NCBI GenBank assembly: GCA_023389055.1
Contig: JAEWFA010000042.1
Span: forward strand, 1-30,151
Reading direction: 5' to 3'
DNA: 30,151 nt
Source of the DNA: Pseudomonadota bacterium
Lineage (GTDB): Bacteria > Pseudomonadota > Gammaproteobacteria > Burkholderiales > Burkholderiaceae_E
Shown in pieces: positions 22,092 to 30,151 of the stretch (position 1 is its first letter; each line of letters starts with the position of its first letter). The translations under genes were made by a program, and so were the position numbers. The notes below the pieces were generated by a model that saw only the letters and a list, made by a program, of their open reading frames with translations, did no database searches and was not told the DNA's origin.

Positions 22092-23909
22092 ATGTGCGGA
22101 TTCGCGGGCGAAGCCCGATTCGCTCCAGGCGCCGCCAGCGCCTCTTCCTTTCCTGCCGCCGATGTCGGCGCCGTCGTGCGCATGGGCGAGACGATGCGCG
22201 CGCGCGGCCCCGACGGCGTGGGCACGTTCCAGCAGGGCAACGTCGCGCTCGCGCACCGCAGACTGCGCATCATCGACCTGTCCGAACATTCGCAACAGCC
22301 GATGAGCGACCCGTCGCTCGGCCTGACGATCGCGTTCAACGGATGCCTGTACAACTATCGGGAACTGCGCGACGAGCTCGCTTCGCGCGGCTACCGCTTC
22401 TTCTCGGATGGCGACACCGAGGTCGTGCTCAAGAGCTTCCACGCCTGGAACACGCGCTGCGTCGAACGGTTCGAGGGCATGTTCTCGTTCGCGATCCACG
22501 AGCGCGACACGGGGCGGCTCACGCTCGCGCGCGATCGACTGGGCATCAAGCCGCTGTACTTCAGCGAACAGCCGGGAACACTGCGCTTCGCGTCGACGCT
22601 GCCGGCGCTGCTCGCCGGGGGCGACGTCGACACGTCGATCGACCCGGTCGGATTGCACCACTACCTGACCTGGCATGCGGTCGTGCCGGCGCCGCAGACG
22701 ATCCTGCGCGGCGTGCGCAAGCTCGCTGCCGCGACGATCGCCACCTGGGAGCCGGACGGGCGCTGCACCTCGCATCGCTACTGGCGGATGTCAGTGGGGG
22801 CGGATCCGCGGCTGGCGTCGCTGCCCGCTCCGGAGCGCGAGCAACTCGTCGAGAACGAACTGCGCGCGGCGGTGCGCCGGCGTATGGTGGCGGACGTACC
22901 GGTAGGCGTGCTGCTCTCCGGCGGCGTCGACTCCAGCCTGATCGTCGCGCTGCTCGCCGAACTGGGCACAGCCGATCTGCGCACCTTCTCGATCGGCTTC
23001 GAGTCGGCCGGCGGCGAGGCAGGCGACGAGTTCCGCTGGTCAGACCTCGTCGCGCAACGCTTCGGCACGCGCCACCAGAGAATCCGCATCCCCACGTCGG
23101 AACTGATGGACGCGCTGCCGGGAACCATCGACGCGATGAGCGAGCCGATGGCGAGCTATGACAACGTCGCGTTCTGGTTGCTGTCGCGGGAAGTGTCCCG
23201 ATCGACGAAGGTCGTGCAGAGCGGCCAGGGGGCCGACGAAGTGTTTGCCGGCTATCACTGGTATCCGAAGCTCGCCGGGAGCGCCGACGCCGTGGGCGAC
23301 TACGCGCGGGTGTTCTTCGACAGCGACCACGCCGGCTACCTCGATACCGTGAGCGACGCCTTCGCCACCGACGATGCGAGTCGCGCCTTCGTCGAGCGCG
23401 CCTTCTCCGAGAACGCGTCGGCCGACGCGGTCGAACGCGCACTCCAACTCGACACGACGGTCATGCTCGTCGACGATCCGGTCAAGCGCGTCGACAACAT
23501 GACGATGGCCTGGGGCCTCGAAGCGCGCGTACCCTTCCTCGATCACCGGCTCGTCGAGCTCGCCGCGCGCCTGCCGCTCTCGGACAAGCTCGGCGAGGAA
23601 CCGGCTTCGCCCGGCTCCGACGGCAAGAAGGTGCTGAAGGCGATCGCGCGAAAGCTGCTCCCCCGCGAGGTCGTGGACCGGCCGAAGGGCTACTTCCCGG
23701 TGCCGATCCTGAAGCACGTCGACGGCCCCGTGCTGGCGCTGGCGCGCGATGTGCTGACGAGCCGGCGCGCACTGGACCGGGGGCTGTTCCGGCGCAAGAC
23801 GGTCGAGCGGCTGCTTGCCGCGCCGTCGGAGCACATCACGCCGCTGCGCGGCTCGAGGCTGTGGCAGGTGGCGCTGCTCGAGATGTGGCTGCAGGCGCGC
23901 GGGCTCTGA
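22092..23909 (+). CDS. N-acetylglutaminylglutamine amidotransferase (asparagine-synthase family)
   Basis: Last biosynthetic step of the osmoprotectant N-acetylglutaminylglutamine amide (NAGGN): amidates the C-terminus of the dipeptide using glutamine and ATP. The protein is 605 aa. A class II glutaminase domain with nucleophile Cys2 (MCGFAGE) carries RGPDGVG and IAFNGCLYNYRELR. The asparagine-synthase domain has the PP-loop SGGVDSS at 276-282, plus QGADEVFAGY and WGLEARVPFLDHRLVE. It could be mistaken for AsnB, but the two genes that follow define the NAGGN trio. The ATG at 22092 has a GAGG about 8 bases upstream. It follows a tRNA gene after 78 bases, a gap with no clear promoter. Confidence 0.92.
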   Translation: MCGFAGEARFAPGAASASSFPAADVGAVVRMGETMRARGPDGVGTFQQGNVALAHRRLRIIDLSEHSQQPMSDPSLGLTIAFNGCLYNYRELRDELASRGYRFFSDGDTEVVLKSFHAWNTRCVERFEGMFSFAIHERDTGRLTLARDRLGIKPLYFSEQPGTLRFASTLPALLAGGDVDTSIDPVGLHHYLTWHAVVPAPQTILRGVRKLAAATIATWEPDGRCTSHRYWRMSVGADPRLASLPAPEREQLVENELRAAVRRRMVADVPVGVLLSGGVDSSLIVALLAELGTADLRTFSIGFESAGGEAGDEFRWSDLVAQRFGTRHQRIRIPTSELMDALPGTIDAMSEPMASYDNVAFWLLSREVSRSTKVVQSGQGADEVFAGYHWYPKLAGSADAVGDYARVFFDSDHAGYLDTVSDAFATDDASRAFVERAFSENASADAVERALQLDTTVMLVDDPVKRVDNMTMAWGLEARVPFLDHRLVELAARLPLSDKLGEEPASPGSDGKKVLKAIARKLLPREVVDRPKGYFPVPILKHVDGPVLALARDVLTSRRALDRGLFRRKTVERLLAAPSEHITPLRGSRLWQVALLEMWLQARGL

Positions 23910-23958
23910 GGCGACAGCGCGGAAGTTCAGGCGCGGACGCGGGAGGAAGGAAACGACA

Positions 23959-25704
23959 ATGACGAACGAACGCATCGAGCACGACGACCCGATGGATCCG
24001 ACGCGGGCGGCTTCGCTTCGGCACTGGGGCGAGCTGCCCCCCGAGATGAGCGAACAACTGCGCGACGAGGCGTGGGTCGACTGCGGCTGGGGACGGCTGC
24101 TCTTCGCGCACACCTTCGCGTCGCCGGAGCGCCTGGCCGCCGAACTGCAGGGCGAGGCGCCGGGCCGGCGCGACGTCGCCCTCTACGTGCGCGATCCGCA
24201 CGTGGTGATCGCGCAGGCCCCGCAGTACCTGTTCCTCGATCCGTCGCACACGTTCCGCCTGGCGCTGTGCAACGGCAATGCAACGCCGGCCGGGGCGCGA
24301 CCGGGCGTGTCGATCGTGGCCGCGCGCCCGCAGGACGAGGCGGCGATCAACCGCATCTATCGTTCTCGCGGGATGGTTCCGGTGCGCGAGGGCTTCCTCG
24401 CCACGCTGGAAGCCGACAGCGCCGTCTGCGTGCTCGTCGCCGAGGACGCCGACGGCGCGATTCTCGGCGTCGTCACCGGCGTCGACCACTTCGCCGCCTG
24501 CCACGATCCCGAGCGCGGATCGAGCCTGTGGTCGCTCGCCGTGGATCCGCAATCGACGATGCCGCGCGTCGGCGAGGCGCTCGTGCTCGCGGTCGCGGCG
24601 CATTTCCGCGCAGTCCACCGGCAGTACCTGGACCTCTCGGTGATGCACGACAACGCCGAGGCGATCGCGCTGTACGGCAAGCTCGGCTTCGAGCGCGTTC
24701 CGGTGTACTGCGTCAAGAACAAGAACCCGATCAACGAGAAGCTCTTCGTCGGCCCCGACCGTCATCCGGCGCTCAACGTCTACGCGCGCATCCTCGTCGA
24801 CGAGGCGCGCCGGCGCGGGATCGGCGTCGAGGTGCTCGACGCCGAGCACGGCTACTTCCGCCTGTCGCAGGGCGGACGGTCGGTCACCTGCCGCGAGTCG
24901 CTCTCCGAGCTCACGTCGTCGATCGCGATGAGCCGTTGCGACGACAAGCGCGTCACGCGCAACGTGCTGGTCGGCGCCGGCCTGCGCGTTCCCGAGCAGA
25001 TCGTCGCGGCAACCGACGGCAACGACGAACTGCGCGCCTTTCTCGCGCGGCACGGCAGCGTCGTCGTCAAGCCGGTGCGCGGCGAGCAGGGACACGGCGT
25101 GCGGGTCGACCTGCGCGACCTGCAGGAAGCAAGGCGAGCGGTCGAGGACGCCAGGCGCTTCGCCGACGAAGTGATCGTCGAGGAGCGGGTCGAGGGCGTC
25201 GACCTGCGCATCGTCGTCATTGACTACCAGGTCGTGGCCGCGGCAACGCGCCAGCCCCCGCAGGTGACCGGCGACGGTCGCAGCACCGTGCAGTCGCTGA
25301 TCGCGCACCAGAGCCGCCGCCGCGAGGCGGCCACGCAAGGCGAGAGCTCGATCCCGCTCGACGCCGAGACCGAACGCTGCGTGCGCGCGGCCGGCAGGCG
25401 AATGGACGAGGTGCTCGATCCGGGCGAGACGGTCGAGGTGCGCAAGACGGCGAACCTTCACACCGGCGGCACGATCCACGACGTCACGGCGCGGCTGAGC
25501 CCGGCGCTGGCCGACGCTGCGGTGCGCGCGGCGCGCGCGCTCGAAGTCCCCGTGGTGGGGCTGGACTTCATCGTGCCCGACGTCGGAGGCGACGACTACG
25601 CGATCATCGAGGCGAACGAACGCCCGGGGCTGGCGAACCACGAGCCGCAGCCGACGGCCGAGCGCTTCATCGACCTGCTCTTCCCGCAGTCGAAGACGCC
25701 ATGA
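23959..25704 (+). CDS. ngg: N-acetylglutaminylglutamine synthetase (GNAT + ATP-grasp fusion)
   Basis: Makes N-acetylglutaminylglutamine, combining N-acetylation and peptide-bond formation. The protein is 581 aa. After an N-terminal segment, a GNAT domain spans about 115-260 (VAARPQDEAAINRIYRSRGM, then HDNAEAIALYGKLGFERVPV). An ATP-grasp domain follows at about 325-575, similar to that of cyanophycin synthetase (VVVKPVRGEQGHGV at 368-381, RKTANLHTGG, IIEANERPGL). The start is the ATG at 23959 with GGGAGGAAGG 9 bases upstream; the frame is open earlier but has no ribosome site. The stop overlaps the peptidase start as ATGA. Described in rhizobia and Pseudomonas as osmotic-stress genes. Confidence 0.93.
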   Translation: MTNERIEHDDPMDPTRAASLRHWGELPPEMSEQLRDEAWVDCGWGRLLFAHTFASPERLAAELQGEAPGRRDVALYVRDPHVVIAQAPQYLFLDPSHTFRLALCNGNATPAGARPGVSIVAARPQDEAAINRIYRSRGMVPVREGFLATLEADSAVCVLVAEDADGAILGVVTGVDHFAACHDPERGSSLWSLAVDPQSTMPRVGEALVLAVAAHFRAVHRQYLDLSVMHDNAEAIALYGKLGFERVPVYCVKNKNPINEKLFVGPDRHPALNVYARILVDEARRRGIGVEVLDAEHGYFRLSQGGRSVTCRESLSELTSSIAMSRCDDKRVTRNVLVGAGLRVPEQIVAATDGNDELRAFLARHGSVVVKPVRGEQGHGVRVDLRDLQEARRAVEDARRFADEVIVEERVEGVDLRIVVIDYQVVAAATRQPPQVTGDGRSTVQSLIAHQSRRREAATQGESSIPLDAETERCVRAAGRRMDEVLDPGETVEVRKTANLHTGGTIHDVTARLSPALADAAVRAARALEVPVVGLDFIVPDVGGDDYAIIEANERPGLANHEPQPTAERFIDLLFPQSKTP

Positions 25705-26939
25705 CGCAGTCGGTGCACGAGACACTCCCGGACGCCGATCCGCCACCGATCGACCGGCAGTACCTGCTCTCGACGCTGGCGAAGCTGCTGGCGATCCCGA
25801 GTCCGTCGGGTATGACCGACGAGATCGTCGTGCATGTGACGCACGAGCTCGAGTCGCTCGGCATCGCCTACAGCCTCACGCGGCGCGGCGCGATCCGCGC
25901 CGACCTCGAGGGCGAGCACCACAGTCCCGACCGCGCGATCGTCGCGCACCTCGATACGCTCGGCGCCACCGTGAAGGCGCTCAAGCCGAACGGGCGACTC
26001 GAACTCGTCCCGATCGGCACCTGGTCGTCGCGCTTCGCCGAGGGCGCGCGCGTCACCGTGCACGCCGACGACGGCAAGCGAGTGCGCGGCACGATCGTTC
26101 CGCTGAAGGCATCCGGGCACACGTACAACGAGCAGATCGACACGCAGCCGGTCGGCTGGGAGCAGGTCGAACTGCGGCTCGACGAGCGCTGCGCGTCGTT
26201 CGACGATCTCGTGCGGCTCGGCCTGAACGTCGGCGACACCGTTTCCGTCGATCCGCAACCGGAGTTCGCCGAGAACGGCTTCGTCGTCGCGCGTCATCTC
26301 GACGACAAGGCAGGCGTGGCGACGCTTCTGGCCGTCGCGAAGGCCGTAAGCGAATCGGGCGAGCGCCTTCCGGTGGACTGCCACCTGCTGTTCACGATCT
26401 CCGAGGAGGTCGGCGTGGGAGCCTCGCACGTGCTGCACGGCGACGTCGCCGAACTCGTGTCGATCGACAACGGCGCGATCGCCCCCGGGCAGAACACGAG
26501 CGAATACGGCGTGACGATCGCGATGCAGGACTCCACCGGCCCCTTCGACTGGCATCTGTCGCGGCACCTGATCACGCTGTGCCGCGAGCACGGCATCGAG
26601 TACAGTCGCGACGTGTTCCGCTACTACCGCAGCGACGCGGCGGCGGCGCTGGCCGCCGGCAACGACATCCGCACGGCGCTCGCCTGCTTCGCGCTCGACG
26701 CATCGCACGGCTACGAGCGCACGCACCTCGACTCGCTGGTCGCGCTGGGCCGCCTGCTGCACGCCTACGTGCGCAGCAGCCCGCTGTTCCAGCGCGACGC
26801 GATGAAGCTCGGGCCCCTGGCCGATTTCCCGCACCCGCCGCCCAGCCCCGACCCGCCGTCGGCCGAGCATGCGGTGACGGCTACGTCTTCAGTCGATAGC
26901 CTGTCGCCAGCATCCAGCGAACGATCACCAGGAAAATGA
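25701..26939 (+). CDS. M42-family metallopeptidase of the NAGGN osmoprotectant system
   Basis: Third gene of the NAGGN trio. The protein is 412 aa. Metal and catalytic residues are in place: His83 (VAHLDTLG), Asp201 or 202 (RHLDDKAG), Glu235-Glu236 (ISEEVGVGAS), Asp256 (SIDNGAI) and His341 (HGYERTH). M42 enzymes are dinuclear aminopeptidases; a role in recycling or degrading the dipeptide is plausible but unproven. It starts with an ATGA overlap on the synthetase. The last 38 residues are Pro/Ser-rich and outside the fold. The last 59 bases of the gene overlap the convergent ABC permease gene, which hints that the tail is read-through of a lost stop. Confidence 0.92.
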   Translation: MTQSVHETLPDADPPPIDRQYLLSTLAKLLAIPSPSGMTDEIVVHVTHELESLGIAYSLTRRGAIRADLEGEHHSPDRAIVAHLDTLGATVKALKPNGRLELVPIGTWSSRFAEGARVTVHADDGKRVRGTIVPLKASGHTYNEQIDTQPVGWEQVELRLDERCASFDDLVRLGLNVGDTVSVDPQPEFAENGFVVARHLDDKAGVATLLAVAKAVSESGERLPVDCHLLFTISEEVGVGASHVLHGDVAELVSIDNGAIAPGQNTSEYGVTIAMQDSTGPFDWHLSRHLITLCREHGIEYSRDVFRYYRSDAAAALAAGNDIRTALACFALDASHGYERTHLDSLVALGRLLHAYVRSSPLFQRDAMKLGPLADFPHPPPSPDPPSAEHAVTATSSVDSLSPASSERSPGK

Positions 26940-27642
26940 CGAGGAACGCGAGCGTCATGCCCAGGCTGAGCGCGACGCTGACGTCGCCGGTTCCGTAGAA
27001 GCTCCAGCGAAAGCCGCTCACCAGGTAGACAACCGGGTTCGCCAGCGTCACGGCGCGCCAGAACGGCGGCAGCATGTCGATCGAGTAGAAGGTTCCGCCG
27101 AGGAAGGTGAGCGGCGTGACGATCAGCAGCGGGATCAGTTGCAGCTTCTCGAAGCCGTCGGCCCAGATGCCGATGACGAAGCCGAGCAGGCTGAAGGTCA
27201 CCGACGTGAGCACGAGAAAGAGCAGCATCCACCCCGGGTGCTGGACCTGCAGCGGCACGAACAGCGACGCGGTGGCGAGGATGACCAGCCCCAGGCCGAT
27301 CGACTTCGTCGCCGCCGCGCCCACGTAACCGATGACGATCTCGAGATGCGACACCGGCGCCGACAGCAGCTCGTAGATGGTGCCGGTGAATTTCTGGAAG
27401 TAGATCGCGAACGACGCGTTCGAGATGCTCTGCGTGAGCAGCGACAGCATCACGAGGCCGGGCACGATGAACGCGCCGTAGCTCACCCCGCCGATGTCGG
27501 TGATGCGCGAGCCGATCGCCGAGCCGAACACGACGAAGTACAGCGACGTCGACACGACCGGCGAGACCACGCTCTGCAGCAGCGTGCGACGCATGCGCGC
27601 CATCTCGAAGCGGTAGATCGCGGCGATTGCGTAGCGGTTCAT
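26881..27642 (-). CDS. ABC-2 type exporter permease (YadH-like)
   Basis: Integral membrane subunit of an ABC-2 exporter. The protein is 253 aa with about six helices. Family features are YGAFIVPGLVMLSLLTQSISNASF, GTIYELLSAPVSHLEIVIGY and PLTFLGGTFYSIDMLPPFWR, in the order seen in E. coli YadH and similar permeases. The start ATG at 27642 overlaps the stop of the ATPase gene as ATGA, so the two are coupled. The substrate is unknown; relatives include polysaccharide and drug exporters. Its 3' end runs 59 bases under the convergent NAGGN peptidase gene. The position at the end of an fkpB-ispH unit says little about cargo. Confidence 0.9.
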   Translation of the reverse strand: MNRYAIAAIYRFEMARMRRTLLQSVVSPVVSTSLYFVVFGSAIGSRITDIGGVSYGAFIVPGLVMLSLLTQSISNASFAIYFQKFTGTIYELLSAPVSHLEIVIGYVGAAATKSIGLGLVILATASLFVPLQVQHPGWMLLFLVLTSVTFSLLGFVIGIWADGFEKLQLIPLLIVTPLTFLGGTFYSIDMLPPFWRAVTLANPVVYLVSGFRWSFYGTGDVSVALSLGMTLAFLVIFLVIVRWMLATGYRLKT

Positions 27643-28559
27643 CGCTCGTCCCGCACCAGTTGCACGAAGATGTCCTCCAGCGAGCTCTGCTCGGTGCGCA
27701 AGTCGCGCAATGCGATGCCGGCGCGCTCGAGAGCGGCCAGCAGCGCGGCGATGCCGGTGTCGTCGCGCCGCGCATCGTAGTCGTAGACGAGCTCGTCGCC
27801 GCCGGCCGAGAGCTGCAGCGCCCACGGCGCGAGCGACGCCGGAACGGCTTCGAGGCGCTCGCGCAGCTGCAAAACGAGCTGCTTCTTGCCGAGCTTGCGC
27901 ATCAACTCGTCCTTCTCCTCGACGAGCACGAGCCGGCCGCGATGCAGTACGCCGATGCGATCGGCCATCTCCTCGGCCTCGTCGATGTAGTGCGTCGTCA
28001 GGATCACGGTCACGCCGTCGTCGCGCAGGCGTCGCACGAGCGACCACATCGACTGTCGCAGTTCGACGTCGACGCCTGCGGTGGGCTCGTCGAGGAACAG
28101 CAGCGAAGGCTCGTGCGACAAGGCCTTCGCGATCAGCACGCGCCGCTTCATCCCGCCGGACAGCGTCATCATCCGGCTGTCGCGCCGGTCCCACAGCGAG
28201 AGCGCGCGCAGCACGCGCTCGATGTGCGCCGGATCGGGCGGCTTGCCGAACAGCCCGCGGCTGAACGAAACGGTGTTGCGCACCGTCTCGAAGGCGTCGG
28301 TGGTCAGCTCCTGGGGGACGAGGCCGATGCGCGCGCGCGTCTGCCGGTAATCGGCAACGGTGTCGTAACCGTCTACGCGAACGCGGCCGTGCGTGGCATC
28401 GACGAGCCCGCAGACGATGCCGATCAGCGTCGTCTTGCCCGCGCCGTTCGGCCCGAGCAGCGCGAAGATCTCGCCGCGACGGACCTCGAGCGAAACCGAA
28501 TCGAGCGCTCGAAGACCCGACGCGTAGACCTTCGAGACGCCGTCGATTTCGAGGATCAC
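27639..28559 (-). CDS. ABC exporter ATP-binding protein (YadG-like)
   Basis: Nucleotide-binding subunit paired with the next permease. The protein is 306 aa. Walker A GPNGAGKT is at 36-43, the signature LSGGM at 133-137, Walker B LLFLDEP at 153-159 and the switch His in LTTHYIDEAEEM. A C-terminal extension of about 90 residues (from KDELMRKLGKKQL) is typical of the NodI/YadG/CcmA-like exporters. The start is GTG at 28559, overlapping the ispH stop as GTGA, which gives VILEIDGVSKVYASG, exactly the normal family beginning. Translational coupling to ispH is likely. Confidence 0.93.
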   Translation of the reverse strand: MILEIDGVSKVYASGLRALDSVSLEVRRGEIFALLGPNGAGKTTLIGIVCGLVDATHGRVRVDGYDTVADYRQTRARIGLVPQELTTDAFETVRNTVSFSRGLFGKPPDPAHIERVLRALSLWDRRDSRMMTLSGGMKRRVLIAKALSHEPSLLFLDEPTAGVDVELRQSMWSLVRRLRDDGVTVILTTHYIDEAEEMADRIGVLHRGRLVLVEEKDELMRKLGKKQLVLQLRERLEAVPASLAPWALQLSAGGDELVYDYDARRDDTGIAALLAALERAGIALRDLRTEQSSLEDIFVQLVRDER

Positions 28560-29512
28560 GCGTCGGGGGCCAGCAACCCCTTGGGCAGCCCGAAGGTCAT
28601 CGATTCGTTCACGCCCTCCAGACGACGTACGGTGCCGACGCCGAGCGTCTCGAGCCGGCGCAGCAGGTCGACGACCAGCACCTCCGGCGCCGAGGCGCCG
28701 GCGGTCACGCCGATCCGGCGCTTGCCCTCGAGCCAGGCGGGGTCGAGTTCGTCGGCCGAACCGATCAGCCGCGCCTGGCAGCCCATCTTCTGCGCCACCT
28801 CGCGCAGCCGGTTGCTGTTCGAACTGGTGGGCGATCCGATGACGAGCACCAGATCGCACTGCGGCGCCATCAGCTTCACCGCATCCTGGCGATTCTGCGT
28901 CGCGTAGCAGATGTCCTGCTTGCGCGGCTCGGCGATCGACGGGAAGCGCTTCTTCAGGGCCTCGACGATGCCGCGCGCGTCGTCGACCGACAGCGTGGTC
29001 TGCGTGACGCAGCCGACGCGCTCGGGATCGGCGACCTGCAGGCGAGCGACGTCTTCGACCGACTCGACGAGATGGATGCCGTCGTCGGCCTGTCCCATCG
29101 TCCCCTCGACCTCGGGATGGCCCGCGTGGCCGATCATGATCACCTCGCGGCCCTCTCGCCGCATGCGCGCGACTTCCACGTGCACTTTCGTGACGAGCGG
29201 GCAGGTGGCGTCGAAGACCTGCAGGTCGCGCCCGTCGGCCTGGCGGCGCACCGCACGCGAGACGCCGTGCGCCGAGAAGATCAGCACCGCGCCGTCGGGC
29301 ACCTCGGCGACCTCGTCGACGAAGACGGCGCCCATCTCGCGCAACCTGCGCACGACGTGGTCGTTGTGGACGATCTCGTGCCGCACATACACCGGCGGCC
29401 CGAACCGCTCGAGCGCGCGCTCGACGATCTCGATCGCCCGGTCGACGCCAGCACAGAAGCCGCGCGGTTGCGCGAGGATCGCCTGCATCGGGGCGCGTGC
29501 CTCGTCGGACAT
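28556..29512 (-). CDS. ispH: 4-hydroxy-3-methylbut-2-enyl diphosphate reductase
   Basis: Last enzyme of the MEP isoprenoid pathway, making IPP and DMAPP. The protein is 318 aa. The [4Fe-4S] cysteines are Cys20 (PRGFCAGVDRA), Cys104 (DATCPLVTKVH) and Cys202 (DICYATQNRQ). Substrate-site segments EIVHND, SAHGVS and GHAGHPEVEGTMGQ are intact. The ATG at 29512 overlaps the fkpB stop as TGATG and has GGGAG 7 bases upstream. The internal ATG at 29488 would give the E. coli-like N-terminus but has a poorer ribosome site. The fkpB-ispH order is conserved in proteobacteria. Confidence 0.97.
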   Translation of the reverse strand: MSDEARAPMQAILAQPRGFCAGVDRAIEIVERALERFGPPVYVRHEIVHNDHVVRRLREMGAVFVDEVAEVPDGAVLIFSAHGVSRAVRRQADGRDLQVFDATCPLVTKVHVEVARMRREGREVIMIGHAGHPEVEGTMGQADDGIHLVESVEDVARLQVADPERVGCVTQTTLSVDDARGIVEALKKRFPSIAEPRKQDICYATQNRQDAVKLMAPQCDLVLVIGSPTSSNSNRLREVAQKMGCQARLIGSADELDPAWLEGKRRIGVTAGASAPEVLVVDLLRRLETLGVGTVRRLEGVNESMTFGLPKGLLAPDA

Positions 29513-29988
29513 CAGAGCACTCCCAGGATGTGCACTTCGAAACGCAGGCGATGTCCGGCCAACGGGTGGTTGAAGTCGAACAGCGCGTAGCGCTCGGTGA
29601 GTTCCTTCAGAACGCCGGCGATGCGCCCGCCGTCGGGGCCGGCGATGTCGATGACGTCGCCCGCCCGATAGTCGTCGGCGCCGTCGACGTTGGCGTCGAA
29701 GGTCTCGCGCGCGAGCTTCTGCACGAGATCGGGATTGCGATCGCCGAAGGCCTGGTCGGGCGACAGCTCGAAGACGCGGCGCTCGCCTTCGGCCAGGCCG
29801 ACCAGGCATCGCTCGAGCGCCTCGGCCATCTGACCGACCCCGATCTGAAAGGTGGCCGGCCGATCGCCGAAAGTGTTAATGACGTCGGTGCCCGCGTCGG
29901 CGAGACTGACCCGGTAATGCAGCGTCAGGTGCGAGCCGGCCTTCACGACCGGCCCATGGGCAGGGCTCGCGGAACTCATCGACTCCAT
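29512..29988 (-). CDS. fkpB: FKBP-type peptidyl-prolyl isomerase, SlpA class
   Basis: Proline isomerase and chaperone, 158 aa from the ATG at 29988. An FKBP domain (LTLHYRVSLADAG, FQIGVGQMAEALERCLVGL) is interrupted by an insert-in-flap (IF) domain (FELSPDQAFGDRN to RIAGVLKEL). It closes with FDFNHPLAGHRLRFEVHIL, the SlpA/SlyD-type signature. It lacks the His-rich tail of SlyD and precedes ispH, both pointing to FkpB/SlpA. The start is uncertain: ATG 29988 or ATG 29979, neither with a standard ribosome site. Longer readings to 30033 would cross the radC ribosome site. It diverges from radC. Confidence 0.92.
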   Translation of the reverse strand: MESMSSASPAHGPVVKAGSHLTLHYRVSLADAGTDVINTFGDRPATFQIGVGQMAEALERCLVGLAEGERRVFELSPDQAFGDRNPDLVQKLARETFDANVDGADDYRAGDVIDIAGPDGGRIAGVLKELTERYALFDFNHPLAGHRLRFEVHILGVL

Positions 29989-30003
29989 TCTAGAGGAAGG
30001 CAC

Positions 30004-30151
30004 GTGGCGATTACGGATTGGCCTCCCGAGCACCGCCCGCGCGAGCGGTTGCTCGCCGGCGGCGCGGCGCAGCTCTCCGACGCCGAGCTGCTCGCGGTGC
30101 TGCTGCGCACCGGCCGGCGCGGGCGCAGCGCCGTCGAGTGCGGCGCCGACC
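30004..30151 (+). CDS. radC: RadC/UPF0758 family protein, 5' part
   Basis: Only the first 49 codons are inside the window. GTG at 30004 follows the ribosome site AGAGGAAGG (29992-30000). The start reads VAITDWPPEHRPRERLLAGG, then LSDAELLAVLLRTGRRGRSA, the conserved N-terminal helix-hairpin-helix-like part of RadC. The C-terminal JAMM/MPN domain is off the window. RadC was once linked to DNA repair, but its role is unsettled. It lies head to head with fkpB, with only 15 bases between the start codons. Confidence 0.92.
   Translation, partial: MAITDWPPEHRPRERLLAGGAAQLSDAELLAVLLRTGRRGRSAVECGAD

Overview
The window is a gene-dense, uniformly GC-rich stretch of a proteobacterial chromosome, most likely from a betaproteobacterium of the Burkholderiales type. 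Pointers are the small Trp-rich membrane protein, the zapA-6S RNA pairing, the cobalamin riboswitch before btuB, the fkpB-ispH order and the gene families as a whole. I see no insertion sequence, integrase, CRISPR array or phage gene. Base use looks even throughout, so this reads as core chromosome rather than an island.

Left part (1-8570). A TonB energy-transduction operon (3' part of tonB, then exbB and exbD) runs rightward and meets a leftward block. Read in its own direction, that block starts with a cobalamin riboswitch, then btuB (outer-membrane B12 receptor), btuF (periplasmic B12-binding protein), a solo ParA-like ATPase, and a diverged TldD-like/TldE-like metalloprotease pair. The receptor and its energy source are therefore neighbours. 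The inner-membrane B12 permease genes btuCD are not in the window.

Middle (8569-20405). A long DsbD/ScsB-type disulfide reductase diverges from a ZapB-like coiled-coil gene and zapA, which are followed by 6S RNA and a TauE/SafE permease. Then come a leftward lgt - malonyl-CoA decarboxylase - malonyl-CoA synthetase operon, a bacterioferritin/Bfd iron-storage pair facing each other, ilvD, a second solo ParA ATPase and a Trp-rich small membrane protein. A 372-base gene-free stretch (20406-20777) carries a strong rightward intrinsic terminator with no gene before it, a candidate small RNA.

Right part (20778-30151). A ferredoxin-type flavin reductase lies opposite a tRNA-Thr(CGT). Next is a complete three-gene operon for the osmoprotectant dipeptide N-acetylglutaminylglutamine amide (amidotransferase, GNAT/ATP-grasp synthetase, M42 peptidase). 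A leftward, translationally coupled fkpB-ispH-ABC ATPase-ABC permease operon follows, and the 5' end of radC closes the window.

Observations most worth checking: the ParA-TldD-TldE cassette downstream of a B12 riboswitch; a bacterioferritin lacking one of its ferroxidase glutamates; a palindrome over the probable bfd promoter; the orphan-terminator small RNA candidate; and several start sites that context places differently from the longest reading frame.
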